Shown here: piece by piece, positions 37,528-48,195 of the stretch
How the letters are laid out: the number at the start of each line of letters is the position of its first letter
Numbering within the stretch: the first letter of the stretch is position 1
NCBI RefSeq assembly: GCF_037975245.1
Contig: NC_092566.1
Coordinates: 16,216,001 to 16,280,000, forward strand
Origin: Apostichopus japonicus
Taxonomy: Eukaryota; Echinodermata; Holothuroidea; Aspidochirotida; Stichopodidae
Direction: 5' to 3'
Length of the DNA stretch: 64,000 bases
Position numbers and translations under genes: made by a program
Notes under the pieces: model-generated
Databases searched by the model: none
Seen by the model: the letters and a program-made list of their open reading frames with translations, nothing else
What the model was told of the DNA's origin: nothing

Positions 37528-39912
37528 ATAGACCCAGACAGCACCGATTACCAACCACCCCAACATACTTTTGATTACTTCCTATACGTCACTGTAGAAT
37601 AACATCCAGTCAAACAGTTGAATATTAATTACTAAGGTTAAATCATCATTCTAAGTTTGCACAAGCAAACAGCAAATAGGTTATTCGACATTTTCTCCCG
37701 AATTTGACGAAGTGGTAGTGGAATTTTATTTAAAAAAATAGATAGGCTATCTATTCAAGACTGGACCCCAAAAAAATTTCGTTATTAAAAAAAAAATTGA
37801 GGAAATTCACTTTGAAGTTGCGTACAAATAATACTTAATTGTTTAGAAAGAACATAAGCTCGCTTTAAACATTATCCTAACAAGGATGGGTTCATTTATA
37901 GGAATAGAATTATCTCTTGCAGTGATCACAAACTGTCATATATGATTTATAACTTCCCCCTTAGAACTATGCGTGATCTTGGTTTATTTATATATATGAT
38001 CGAAATTGGATCCTAAATAGATATAATAATATCCTAGATGCACGTTTCCTGTCGTTTTTCTGCGGAATGTCACATTTGACTTCACCCAGAACCGGCAGAG
38101 GAAACATATTAAACTGTCGGGAACCGGTTCGGTTCCCAAGCTATGGGTACTCTTTTTACAGACGTCGAAAAATGTTTTCTTCGGTTTTCGACGAATGCCG
38201 ACGGAGATGTATTAAAGTTGTTGTTGTTATTATTATTATTTTAATCAAATCCATAGTTCAAGCAATCTTTCAGGCATTCAGTTCGATTCTGGGAAGGGCT
38301 ACTGGGTCGTGACTTAGTCCTTGTGGAATATCATTAGTCATAGGCTTACCAGTTTGCGGATCGCCATTATCGGTACCATTCTTTACTTAATGTTCATATC
38401 GTAAAGCTGTAAATTAGCTTGAATTTCTAGCAAATTTCATTTGTAATAATGTAGGCAAAACTTCTTTACCTCAAAAATCGCTGCAAAAATATTCTCGATT
38501 TGCAATTTGAATCGGCAAATAAAACCTTGTACATATTAAATGCAGTAATATTACGTACTTCTCGAAACCTGTTGTACAGATTCCATCAAGATTGACTTTT
38601 GCAATATATTCTAAAACTGCTCTCGAATAATAGGTATATAACGCCCTCACTTTCCAAAAATCGTGGGCGTCAACTTTAATTTATGGTTAAATTTCGTTAC
38701 AGCGCCCTCCCGTAAGGAGGAGAAGAAGAAGAAAAAGAAGAAGAAGAAGAAGAAGAAGAAAAAGAAAGACAATTTCTACCTTGGAACAGTGGCCTATAGT
38801 TTGAAGAGGATCGACCCTTTCTCGCACCCACTCAAAAAGATTTAGTATCCCCCTAAATTCAGAACAACATTACCGATCATTATTTTCCTCTGATGCTGTT
38901 CGAAACAAAAAATCTACTAACAATATGGATCGTTCGCTTCATTTCAAATAGTGACGTCAATTGTCATGTGCACCTTTGTGGAACACATAATCCTAAGTAC
39001 ATAGTGATATAAAGACCACCCCCCCCCCCCTATCATCTCAGTCTCACCAACCTCGAAGCCAGTCTTCTTCGAGCGGCTTATGACTACCGTTATTATGCAA
39101 AATTGTTGCTTGAATTGTTACCCCCCCCCATCACACCCCCACACATACCCACAATAAAGAAAAAGAAAAGAAAAAAAAGAAGTGCTTTCGGTTTCAGATT
39201 TTCCTTAAAAGTTTTCTGCTTATTTCACTATCCCAAGAAGTCCTTGTTATATCATGAAATAAAGGCCATTTCTTTTATTGAAGCTTAAATTGCATTGACG
39301 TATGTGATTACGTAATACATTTTCTCTTCAAATTACCACGTTTCCTGTTCCCACGTTCTAAACCATGGGATCTATTAGTTCTAAAGTTTTGCAATTTCCT
39401 CGTAGGCCCCTAAATAGATCAGATTCCTTTCTCAAGGAGAGCTGTAAACTTCACAGGTATACTCGTAAGTATATTCAACATGTGTTAACCGTGTTCCCTA
39501 TTATAGATCAATGCGATCATTAATACGTTTGTTGGGGTCATTAGAAGGGTTTTTATTAAAGTTTCATTAAGATAGTTTATGCGCCATTGTTCTTCTTTTT
39601 TGGTCCAAACGATCACCCAGTGAATGTAACACTTAAAGGCCTATATAATTCAGTTGAATGACGTTCTTAGCTATTTTTAGTCACTGATTGTCATTAGTCA
39701 CCGGTGTTGATCGAGAAAGTATAAGGAAGCGTGCAATTGACACCTATACATGTTTAGTTTTGTATGTAGTATAAGTTACCTGTCGTAAAACTTCGTAGCA
39801 TGAGCAATCCTCGCTTTGACGAACATAACTGAAAGTAAGCCGTCAAATGTACTAGTTCAAATGTGAGTTAAAGGGATACTTTTCCTTAAAGAAAAGTCAC
39901 CCAAGAAAGGAC
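37528..39912. other. Gene-free stretch with two strong hairpins
   Basis: GGGAACC/GGTTCCC (38119-38137) and CGTCGAAAA/TTTTCGACG (38163-38193) lie within 75 bp of each other. An (AAG)n run is at 38717-38768 and C runs are near 39019-39030 and 39121-39129. One CRE palindrome is at 38952. No gene is supported. Confidence 0.45.
38717..38768 (+). repeat. (AAG)n microsatellite
   Basis: About 16 AAG-type triplets with AAA interruptions. The poly-Lys ORF is an artefact. Confidence 0.9.
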
Positions 39913-39916
39913 TTAA

Positions 39917-40276
39917 AGGCATTGAAGACTCGCCCCAAACTGCGTGCCGCGCTCTGAAAAAGTTTACTTTTCCGTTGCTTAAGCAAGTGATGTTTTCTTC
40001 TTGTCGCTACAAAATGCAGACAGTAATGAAATGTGATACCTTGTTATCTTTTATCTAGACATGAGATGTCCATCGCTGCTATGTACGCTGTGTTGTGGGT
40101 ATTGACCGTAGCTGTATGTATTGACTGTACACTAGTGTCAACTTACCGACGGTAGCAAGCTGTGTGTGTATTTTCTGGGATCGATGGTGGTGTCTAACAC
40201 TTCTGTAACACCTCATTCGAAGCTAGGTCAGATTACCGGTATTGGACGTTTCTTTGTGCGCGAGTCTCCACACCCT
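39917..40276. mobile_element. MITE with TTAA flanks and about 22-bp TIRs
   Basis: The left terminus after TTAA reads AGGCATTGAAGACTCGCC. The right terminus, reverse complemented, reads AGGGTGTGGAGACTCGCGC. They agree at the outer AGG and over GAGACTCGC-type inner bases. TTAA flanks both sides (39913-39916 and 40277-40280), as expected for piggyBac-type insertion, although a 3-bp TTA target (PIF/Harbinger) fits equally. The interior has no transposase. From memory, CATTGAAGACTCGCC recurs in sea-cucumber sequences, which is my main hint for the host; this needs a search. Confidence 0.65.
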
Positions 40277-40383
40277 TTAAGCACGAAAACTAAACTACGT
40301 AACTGATCCACTCTCAATCCCCAGCCCCCTTGCATCGAGACTGTGATCATCGCCAAATGTGTATCTCGAGTCCCTTAGGAAGG

Positions 40384-40427
40384 GAACAGATACTTCACTC
40401 GATCTTAACCAAAAGGCCAAAAGGGAT
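40384..40427 (-). pseudogene. U2 snRNA-like 5' fragment
   Basis: Read on the minus strand, the segment contains GGCCTTTTGGTTAAGATC, then GAGTGAAGTATCTGTTC. This matches the first 45 nt of U2 snRNA (GGCCTTTTGGCTAAGATCAA, GTGTAGTATCTGTTC) with about six differences and a one-base gap near the start. The similarity stops after GTTC. The sequence that follows lacks the U2 stem-loop IIa, Sm site and stem-loops III/IV, and instead forms TCCCTT/AAGGGA. The branch-site-pairing GTAGTA is changed to GAAGTA, so normal U2 function is unlikely. I call it a truncated retro-copy or U2-derived repeat. There is no 3' A tail. Confidence 0.55.
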
Positions 40428-41943
40428 ATTCCGGTGGCAGCCAATGAAAACACTTATCCTAAAAAAGAGAATTATTCAACAACGTTCGTCGAAAACACCA
40501 ACTCAATGTATATTTCGTCTTTCGACATTTCTCAAATGTATAACCTATTTTGATTGGATAAGAACCTACTATGTCATCCGCCTGGTACTAGGATCAATTG
40601 CCATGACGACATCATTCACCCTGCTGTTGCCAGATGCCATCACAAAATATTATCAATAATCAATATGAAAAATATTATCAAAAAATATCACGAATATCCA
40701 ATATGAAAAAAATTACACAAAATATAGCCTATCACTAATATCCAATAAGAAAAATATTGAAAAATTGCTCAAAATGAGCTGCTGTTCAATGTATTCTTTT
40801 AACAGGCGTGAACATTTAATTCTATATCGAATACTTTTGAGGCTGCAAATTTCGTTGCACGAAACAGGTGATATCAGACCAATAAACATGCTTATAATAT
40901 CAAAATCAGATATCCTTATGACTATTTTGCTTAAATAAACCTTGAAAAACCAGTTCGCGAATCTATAACTATAAACTCTTTAGCCATATTTCAGAATCGG
41001 AAATTGTGCAAAAATGTCTCTCTCTTTCCACTCCTCTCTCTGCCCACCCCCTCTCTGCCCACCCCTCTATATATATATAGAATCGTAAATGATACCGTAT
41101 GGTAAAGGCATCTTGGCTGTTCACCTCGGGGAGACGTCAACAACTCGAGTGTAATTTTGGCCACCATCAGTTTCCCTGTCAATTTTATGTCAGTTCTTGC
41201 TAAAATAGCTCTAAATATGGTTTGCAGCCGGGTTATAAACCATCTTTTTGTTGCGGCCTTTTGGCTAAATATATGATGGATTCTAAAACGAGGTGTCATT
41301 GCCATAAAAGTCAATAAAAAAGCCAATAAAATAGCGAAATGAATGTATTTACGTTCATATTTTGAATGTTATATAGAACAGGGTAGTTGGTTGTTTTCCA
41401 ATTTCGGGTTCATTGCCAGTGTGTAAAGGGGGAAAAAAAGGATATTTAGGAAGAATAGAACTACAGACTAGTATATTTGTGTGGTTCAAATGAAAAATTA
41501 TAAAGGGTTATAACCAATCATAAAACCAGACATGTTTAACCATTCTTGAAGTTTAGAGGTTTTTGCGGCGAAGGCAAGAGATGTTGTTGTTGTTATTAAC
41601 ACTATTGAATACAATTATACTCGTGTGTGGCGATATAGATTAGGTCCAGCGTACTTTCGTTTTTACCACGAAGGACAATTGCCCTCCATTGTTTTACACT
41701 GCAGTTGCTTCAGCGATGACGACTTCAGTCACTCTGAAGTACAGCTACATCGGAACCATAACCCTAATCATTAGCCTTAAACCCTCAATCGTTCCACTAT
41801 ACCCCACCCCTTGTCATATCTCTACCCTTCATTACACTCTGACTGGAACAAATATAGAAAGTCAAATTATGATCGACTTTATTCTTTTTAAAGAATAGAG
41901 GGAGAACTGAAAGATTAGAGGGAGAGAGGAGAGCGAATTATAA
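40428..41943. other. Gene-free stretch
   Basis: CGGCCTTTTGGCTAA at 41254-41268 is identical to 15 bases of U2 snRNA, on the strand opposite to the fragment at 40384-40427. The loosely repeated words AATATTATCAA, TATCCAATA and AAAAATAT occur at 40645-40760. A 111-codon minus ORF (40991-41326) is unrecognised. Confidence 0.4.
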
Positions 41944-42332
41944 TTATAATAATAATTTATAATTTTAGGTTTACAGTCTTGTAAAGGGCCAAGGCCCCCT
42001 CACACGACTTTACAAGTTAACCCTGGTCATTGGTAACTTGTCACACCTACACACCAAAGTGTGCACAATTCAATCAATCTGTCCTGGGGCACCACCGTGC
42101 ACCACAACCACGTGTCCCCCGTGGGACTCCCCATAGGGTGCAGCCACAAACCGGCGCAAACAGCTATATTTACAAGTTACCTCCCAAGTCCCCATTTATA
42201 CACCTGGGTGAAGAGAGGCAGTGGAGATAAAGCGCCTTGCCCAAGGACCCAACGCAATGATATGGCCAGGGCTCGAACCTGTAATCCTTAGATCACAAGT
42301 CCACTGCCTTAACAACTTGACCACAACGCCCT
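41944..42332 (-). mobile_element. tRNA-derived SINE, family 1
   Basis: Read on the minus strand, the head at 42332-42265 has a box-A-like TGGTCAAGTTGTTAAGGC and the box B GGTTCGAGCCC (42269-42279), with spacing like a tRNA gene of the Leu/Ser type. The body then includes TCCTTGGGCAAGGCGCTTTA and CACCCAGGTGTATAAATGGG, words I associate from memory with echinoderm and other deuterostome SINEs. Inverted pairs CTTGTAAAG/CTTTACAAG (41978-41986, 42008-42016) and GGTAACTTGT/ACAAGTTACC (42031-42040, 42172-42181) lie in the distal body. The distal end is A+T-rich. Pol III transcription is expected for the family; retrotransposition would depend on a LINE not present here. Short ORFs across it are not genes. 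Confidence 0.75.
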
Positions 42333-43163
42333 CACATCGAATACCCCCACCAAGATACGATTTCCGACATAGCCCGACATCACATACCTCATTCACTGCC
42401 CCCCCCCCTTCCTCCCTCACCCCTAACCTCTAAAATACCCAGTGTGTGAAAACTAAAACTCGATATAGCTTACACAGGATGCAAAGCTCTCCACTTATAA
42501 CAATATAGTCTGTAACAATATGGTGAAATGAGGAAGGATGGGGCGGCTGCTGGGGTTGGGGGAGGGGGCTGCGAGGGGTGTGGAGGGAGGGGGGAGGTGT
42601 CGTTGATGCAAAACATAGTTCGAACAGCTCGATAGTACCATTGCAAATGATCACCATATGACAGTTATCAAATACTTGTATCGATTTTTCCGCCTATTTA
42701 CAAAGTACTCGATTAACTTTAAAATCAAATGAATAAAAAAGTAGATTTTTTTTTAATTTCACAATGTTCTCTTTTGATTTCAGGCCATATCATTTTAACT
42801 CATATCAGTTACTACTAACGGTAATCTCCACATCATAAACGTAGATTATGTCATGCTTGTGATTTTGTTTTCATATTTACCGCCATATGTTTTCAATGTC
42901 AATGGATGTATGAAAAACAAATTGACAAAGCGTAACCGAAGGAACAATTACAGCGATAATCCGGAGACGGGGGGGGGGGTGGGTGGTGGGGGGTTGGTAA
43001 GGACTGGAGGTAAGTGAGGGGTAACTGCTATGGTTCATTACCAGCTTCTGTATATTCATATGATGTTACTTTCTCTTTCATAACAACCAAGGCATTTTCA
43101 AATCCTACATTCGTTCCTCTCGTTTTTCGAAAGTACAGATAATGGTTCGGAGTGTATTAGTAT
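42333..43163. other. Gene-free spacer between two SINEs
   Basis: It holds a 10-C run near 42399-42408, a G-rich patch at 42540-42600 and an 11-G run near 42969-42979. Nothing coding is seen. Confidence 0.5.
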
Positions 43164-43413
43164 TAGCTAGGAGCTGGGAGTGTTAGCTCAGTGGTTAACG
43201 CCGGTGCCTTTCAATCACAAGGTCCCCGGTTCGAGTCACTCCCAGATCAATGTATGTCGTCCAGTTACAGAGTTGTTGACAATTAACAATTCATAATCAA
43301 TGACGTTAAATATGAATCTAAGAGACTGACTTCGGTCAGCTTGCGGCTTTGATAAGCCAATGAGGCTTCTTCGCAAGTTCATGCTTGCAGGAGGATCTAA
43401 AATACATACATAC
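43164..43413 (+). mobile_element. tRNA-derived SINE, family 2, with structured body
   Basis: The tRNA-like head (43174-43245) starts CTGGGAGTG and ends CACTCCCAG, a perfect 9-bp acceptor-like pairing. Box A is TTAGCTCAGTGG (43183-43194) and box B is GGTTCGAGTCA (43228-43238). The T stem does not pair well, so it is not a functional tRNA. The body carries three perfect hairpins in a row: CTGAC-TTCG-GTCAG (43326-43339), GGCTT-TGAT-AAGCC (43345-43358) and GCAAG-TTCATG-CTTGC (43373-43388). It ends in (ATAC)n. Flanking octamers ATTAGTAT (43156-43163) and ATTAGTGT (43414-43421) match at 7 of 8 and may be the target duplication. Confidence 0.82.
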
Positions 43414-43421
43414 ATTAGTGT

Positions 43422-46003
43422 AACTGTTCTGTGTGTGTTCTCGCGTGTTGAATCGAAATTTTTACAAAGTAGCGGAGTCGATAACAATTTATGCATTGTT
43501 GAGTTAAATACTTCATAACTAGCTTACGAGCCTCGTTGGAGACTGCAGCTTGTTTCTATAGTGCTGTTGAGTCTCAGTCTAACGGTTATGGTTTTGTAAT
43601 TCACAAAGTAGAATGGAAAAAAAACCCACTAGAGTAAATTTATTGAAGCCTGACAAGGCTAACAGATTATAACCATATTTAAAGAAGGCAGGAACTTAAA
43701 CAGGTGCCCAGTTTGACCATTCATTCTGTTCAATAATGTGAGCATGCCGCGAGTTTCGCTATTCTAAAGCCCTACAATACTGTACAAACTAAACACTCTT
43801 TTTTTTGTCCTTTATCAAGTGGGACTATTAAAGTGTACGTTTAACTTATGTCAATGCACCTGTCAGGAACAGTCAACTGGCAGTGTTTACATCACCAAAT
43901 TGAAAAGCAACGGGAGAATTTACCTAAGGATTCCAGCTGGCAAGAATTAGCCTACATAACGATACATTAGCCTACATCTGTGTACTGTCGCTGTTTTGTT
44001 CATGTTAGGATACACGGAGGAACTCTGATAGGATCTAACCATGAGGGGATGTGCGAATGTTGGTAAGTAATGAATTATCTTAAATTAAATAATATACCTT
44101 TTTGGAAGACAACTTTTCTACAACCTGTTAAATGTCTCATCTCAGGTGACTATATTCTTCATCGGTGTCGTCACTGGGTTAGCTTTGGCAGTAGTTATAA
44201 CCCTATATAGGCAAGTGTTATGTTTTAGATAGCTGCACTTAAAAGAGAAATATCCGTTTAGATACAGATTTTAGTAAGCCGACTACCAGAGCAGTCCTGT
44301 CCTGGTAGCTCGAGTACGTCCTGTGAGCATTGCTTTCTTCTGCTGGCGACTACGTTAATTTGACAGAAAGGTCTTGCGTTGTCAGAAAATAAAGGAGAAA
44401 TAGTTCCACAGGACCTCCTGCGCGTGCCACTATACTGTCCTAGGGAGTAGTAGCGGTACTTCGCTAAGTGTCACAGAAAATCTTAGTTTTTCACTTGCGC
44501 ATATGAGTGAACATTTTTCGCAGGCATACGTCACTGATATGTGCAGACAAAACAATCACTCCTTGAATGTCAACATTTGCCTAACAGGCTACTACAGTGA
44601 CGAACATGAGGTGGTGGTGGTGGTGTGTGGTGGTAAGAGGGGGGGGGGTGGGAGGGGGTGATGGTGATGTTTACTCACATCTTGTATCCCAACTACGGCA
44701 TATTAACCATCGGGTCTGTCAATATTGGTTCAACATGTTCATCCTTACCCATATCCGTGTATCATTCCAACTGCGGGATAATGTGCGTTGTGTGCTGTGT
44801 GGGTATATCGGGAAATTTTCGTAGTTATTTAGCAGATTTGCGATTATCATCATGCTAGTTTCACACGAACAACGGAAAAGAAGCATGTAAAATGACAAAA
44901 CTCTGCTCTTACCTGTCTCTCCCATACATATGCACTCCTTTTAACTAACTTACCTAACGATAATTGCTAACATTCTTGCACTGCGCCCCCTCCCCTGACC
45001 TTGCCAGTTCGTGAATTTCGTTCTTACGAACTTTGAAGCTCACAACGTGATTCACCGTGTAACTTGGAAGGGGTAGGAAGGGGGGGGGGGTGGGTGGCGG
45101 TAATGTATAACGCCGTAACAGTAGGTCCTACTTGCAGGACTAGTCACACTGTTGGTGGACAATCACGGTATGTATACAGTCCTCAGACTGCATTTGCCGG
45201 TGACACAGGAGTGGCGGGTAGGAGGTTTAGAGGTGTATGGCAGGTCCTGTACCTATATCTACTGTCAACCCGTATTGGTGCTCCATATCCATTTAAACGA
45301 AAGCTGTTTTCATGCAAAGGTTTGCTCTGGTATAATATTCGTATGATTCAAGTTCACCAGTATCGTCCCCCTTAACTCCCTCCTCCCACGTTAAAAAAGT
45401 AAAGGGAGCCTTAAATGTGTAAAAAACAAAACAAATAGGTGTATTTAACATAGCCTATCCTTTGTTGAATGAAAGTTGTTTGATTTCATAGAAACTGAAT
45501 TTGCATCATAGCAATATTGGGAAGCATCAACTTCATTAGCATTGTCCTCACTTTAAGGCTGTTAAATCCTGCAGAACTTTCCAAAAAAGTTCTCTCCCGT
45601 GGAGTCTTACGTATAAAATTGCAGTAAACATGTTGGCATGTGGGTTTTGTTTTGTCACGAGGGTTGTTAAATGTCCACCATTGGAAATCACTTTTAATAT
45701 TCTCTGTATTAAGCAGTAAACACGTTGCTTTTTTTGGACACCTCGAAATATGACAACGAAGAAGATGAGGACAAAACTTCTCTTATGAGTACTAGATATT
45801 TTTTTACCTTCTGATATTGTCCTTTTCTGATATCGTTTTTCCTTGCTCCTAAAAGTAAGATGTAAATGTCATATTTGACCCACCCCAAATGGATGCGAAT
45901 ATTTTCAAAGATTTCAACATTTCCGCAGTGTAAACAATTCACGACAATACGTTTGGTGCAAATACAGATGAAATTAACATTGGAGCGAAAATCGTAATGA
46001 GTT
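43422..46003. other. Gene-free stretch with GGT-rich patch
   Basis: A (GGT)n-like, G-run segment lies at 44607-44672, and an 11-G run is near 45080-45090. ORFs of 75-116 codons have no known motif. Confidence 0.45.
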
Positions 46004-46078
46004 GTATATATATATATATTTATGTGTGTATATGTATATATGTATATATATATGTACATCTATATACATATATATATA
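46004..46078. repeat. TA/TATG microsatellite
   Basis: TA units with TGTG and TACATC interruptions. It ends in ATATATATAACAAAATAT, the same word as the right border of the array at 37117-37527. Confidence 0.9.
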
Positions 46079-46171
46079 ACAAAATATTCGGTTTTGAAGC
46101 AACTCTGCTCATGTATGTCTTCAACGAGACGCAACAGATCAACTTTAAATACGCCGTCGTTCTGCTTGAAG

Positions 46172-46276
46172 TGACGTAGTTGTCCTTCAGCCCCCCGAGC
46201 TAAAAATGAAGACGTCATAAGTGACTTCAAGCATGACGTGTCATGACGTTAACTGACGTGCCATAACGAACACGTC
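46172..46276. promoter_or_regulatory. Cluster of CRE/bZIP half-sites with 10-bp phasing
   Basis: TGACGTA (46172), GACGTCA (46211), TGACTTCA (46222), TGACGTG (46234), TGACGTT (46244), TGACGTG (46254) and CACGTC (46271) lie within 105 bp. Three successive TGACGT words start exactly 10 bp apart, one helical turn. TGACGTG is the core bound by ATF6/XBP1-type bZIP factors and TGACGT is the CREB/ATF half-site. Shortly downstream ATG at 46299-46301 in GACCATGGAC has a strong Kozak context and opens a 16-codon frame. Function is inferred only from motif density. Confidence 0.4.
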
Positions 46277-46279
46277 TGA

Positions 46280-47718
46280 AATCGGCAACACTAGACCATG
46301 GACGGCGTAGGGGATTCTATTTTGACAGTTTTCTTTCTTTGCATGTAGTACGTTGTGTTTTAAAAAAAGAAGAAGCTATTTTGATAATTACTGACTGTGG
46401 TCCTATATGTGACGTCGAGAGAGAGATAGAGAGAGAAAATTAGTTCTGTGAATTTATAAACTTGTTGCTTGATATACGAAGAGGCATTCTGCTGTAGTGC
46501 GACCGTGTTTTAGAGAGACATCTGTACAAAAATCTCACGCAGCTTTTGAGTAAAGTCTGTATCGGACAAGGAGAAAATAATTCTACTATTTCCCTTAAAG
46601 AAAATGACAAAAACACAAAAGTCTGTTTTACTTTAATACATAAAACCTGTCAGATTATACTATATACTTTAGCCTCGTAAATAATAGTGTGGTGGTATAT
46701 AGAATAGGGGCTGGTCATCACGTGCCAATATCACTATATTTCGGGATGGTGCAAATTTGAGGGGGGGGGGGGGAGGGGCAGAATGGACGGGGAATGGGGG
46801 AGGAGAGACACGAGCCGGCCAGAAATTGATCAGCTCTGACACTTGAAAGCATTTTGTATGTCTTGACTGAGTCATTTTGTATATTTGGTGACATCAGAGC
46901 AATCGACATGTGGAATATTTCCATCGGAAGTCGCATTGAAATGTTCAATCAAACATCTAGACACTTTTATCAATCTATGCAATTTTTAATCCGGAATTGT
47001 GAATTTTTCCCCCCAATTTGTCTTCTGTATATGGATCCTCTCCTTGTTTTTCTTGATCCTGTTCCTACAGACTGTCCTGCATGTAATTTCAGCAAGTATA
47101 ATTATGCGCATTCGCTAAGTTTTGGTACGCAAATCCTTCTATAGTAGAAACCCGATATTCTCTGCATGCCTTCATATAAACCGGAAAAGACGGGACGGGA
47201 TGGGAGGGGGGGTGGGGTGGGAACCCTTATACCCCTATTTCGTAGTTTATCGGTAATTTCCCTGAAATTGCTAGACTACGAACAATAATTATCAGTCATG
47301 TTATTCATGTCACCCAATAATGATTTTCTGATTTAATAACTTTTTTGCGTTGAAGCATGTTCCCTTAGTTGATATATCACTGTATATTCTAAATGATATT
47401 CATCAATGCCAGGAATACCTTATTTTTTGTTATTATTGCTTCCAATTTTTTTTTGCTTATTATTTATATATCTTTTTGCCATCTCATGCGTATAGGATTG
47501 ACGTATAACTTAGTTTGGTGTTGTTCCGTCTAAGGCACCCATTGTGAGCACGCATAATAGACCTACTCAAAGGGGGGTTTCACCAATGTATTGCCCGCTA
47601 AATCATCAACGTGCCTGGCTTGTCAACAACTTCGACAATAAAAACTGCAAGCCAAAGTTGGTAAACATCTTTATCATTTTTGAGATTTAAGTTCCCGAAT
47701 CCGTAAGCATTGGAATTC
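46280..47718. other. Gene-free stretch
   Basis: It holds a 13-G run near 46761-46773, a GAGA run near 46418-46436 and two overlapping minus ORFs with a Pro-rich segment from the G run. No gene is supported. Confidence 0.45.
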
Positions 47719-47872
47719 GTTATAATATAATATATAATATAACATATAACATAATACATATAACATAATACATTATACATAACATATAAGATATAATATA
47801 ACATAATGCATCACATAAAATTTAACATATAATGGAACATGATATAATATAACATAATATAATATAATATTA
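47719..47872. repeat. (ATATAACATA)n degenerate A+T minisatellite
   Basis: Units such as ATATAACATA and ATAATATA repeat irregularly for about 150 bp. The Tyr/Ile-rich minus ORF is an artefact. Confidence 0.88.
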
Positions 47873-48042
47873 TGTAGTCTTTATATAAATGATCCGGTGA
47901 CGACATATAAATTGTGTACAGTGCGATTTGAGTTGAACGGTCAATAGATAATAAATACAATGGATTTCACAGTATAGTATCGTATTATGCTGTATATCTT
48001 CGAGAAACTGAGAAATTTGCATTTCATGTAGGAAGTATAAAT

Positions 48043-48187
48043 CAGGGGTGTAACCGCATTTTTGTACTGGGGGTGGGTGCTATAAGCTGTTACCGTATAT
48101 CGTCCAGGTTGAGCCACCTCGATAGTTTCCGGGGTGGAGGGGGGGGGGTTTAAAGCCCACCAGAAAGATTGCGTGGTTGCGCCCTTG
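48043..48187. mobile_element. Short hAT-type MITE with 7/8 target duplication
   Basis: The left end reads CAGGGGTGTAACCGC and the reverse complement of the right end reads CAAGGGCGCAACCACGC. Both begin CA and share the GGG-G-AACC pattern. Flanking octamers are GTATAAAT (48035-48042) and GTATACAT (48188-48195), identical at 7 of 8. The 145-bp interior includes a 10-G run and no coding potential. This is a different family from the 14.1 and 50.9 kb element. Confidence 0.75.
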
Positions 48188-48195
48188 GTATACAT

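Noticed and set aside
36998-37602. Overlapping ORFs of 147-186 codons on both strands
   Set aside because: They are translations of the TATATATGTG array in all frames; none has non-repeat conserved sequence.
43174-43245. Functional tRNA gene
   Set aside because: The T stem does not pair and the anticodon arm is poor, while a SINE body and possible target duplication follow, so it is a SINE head.
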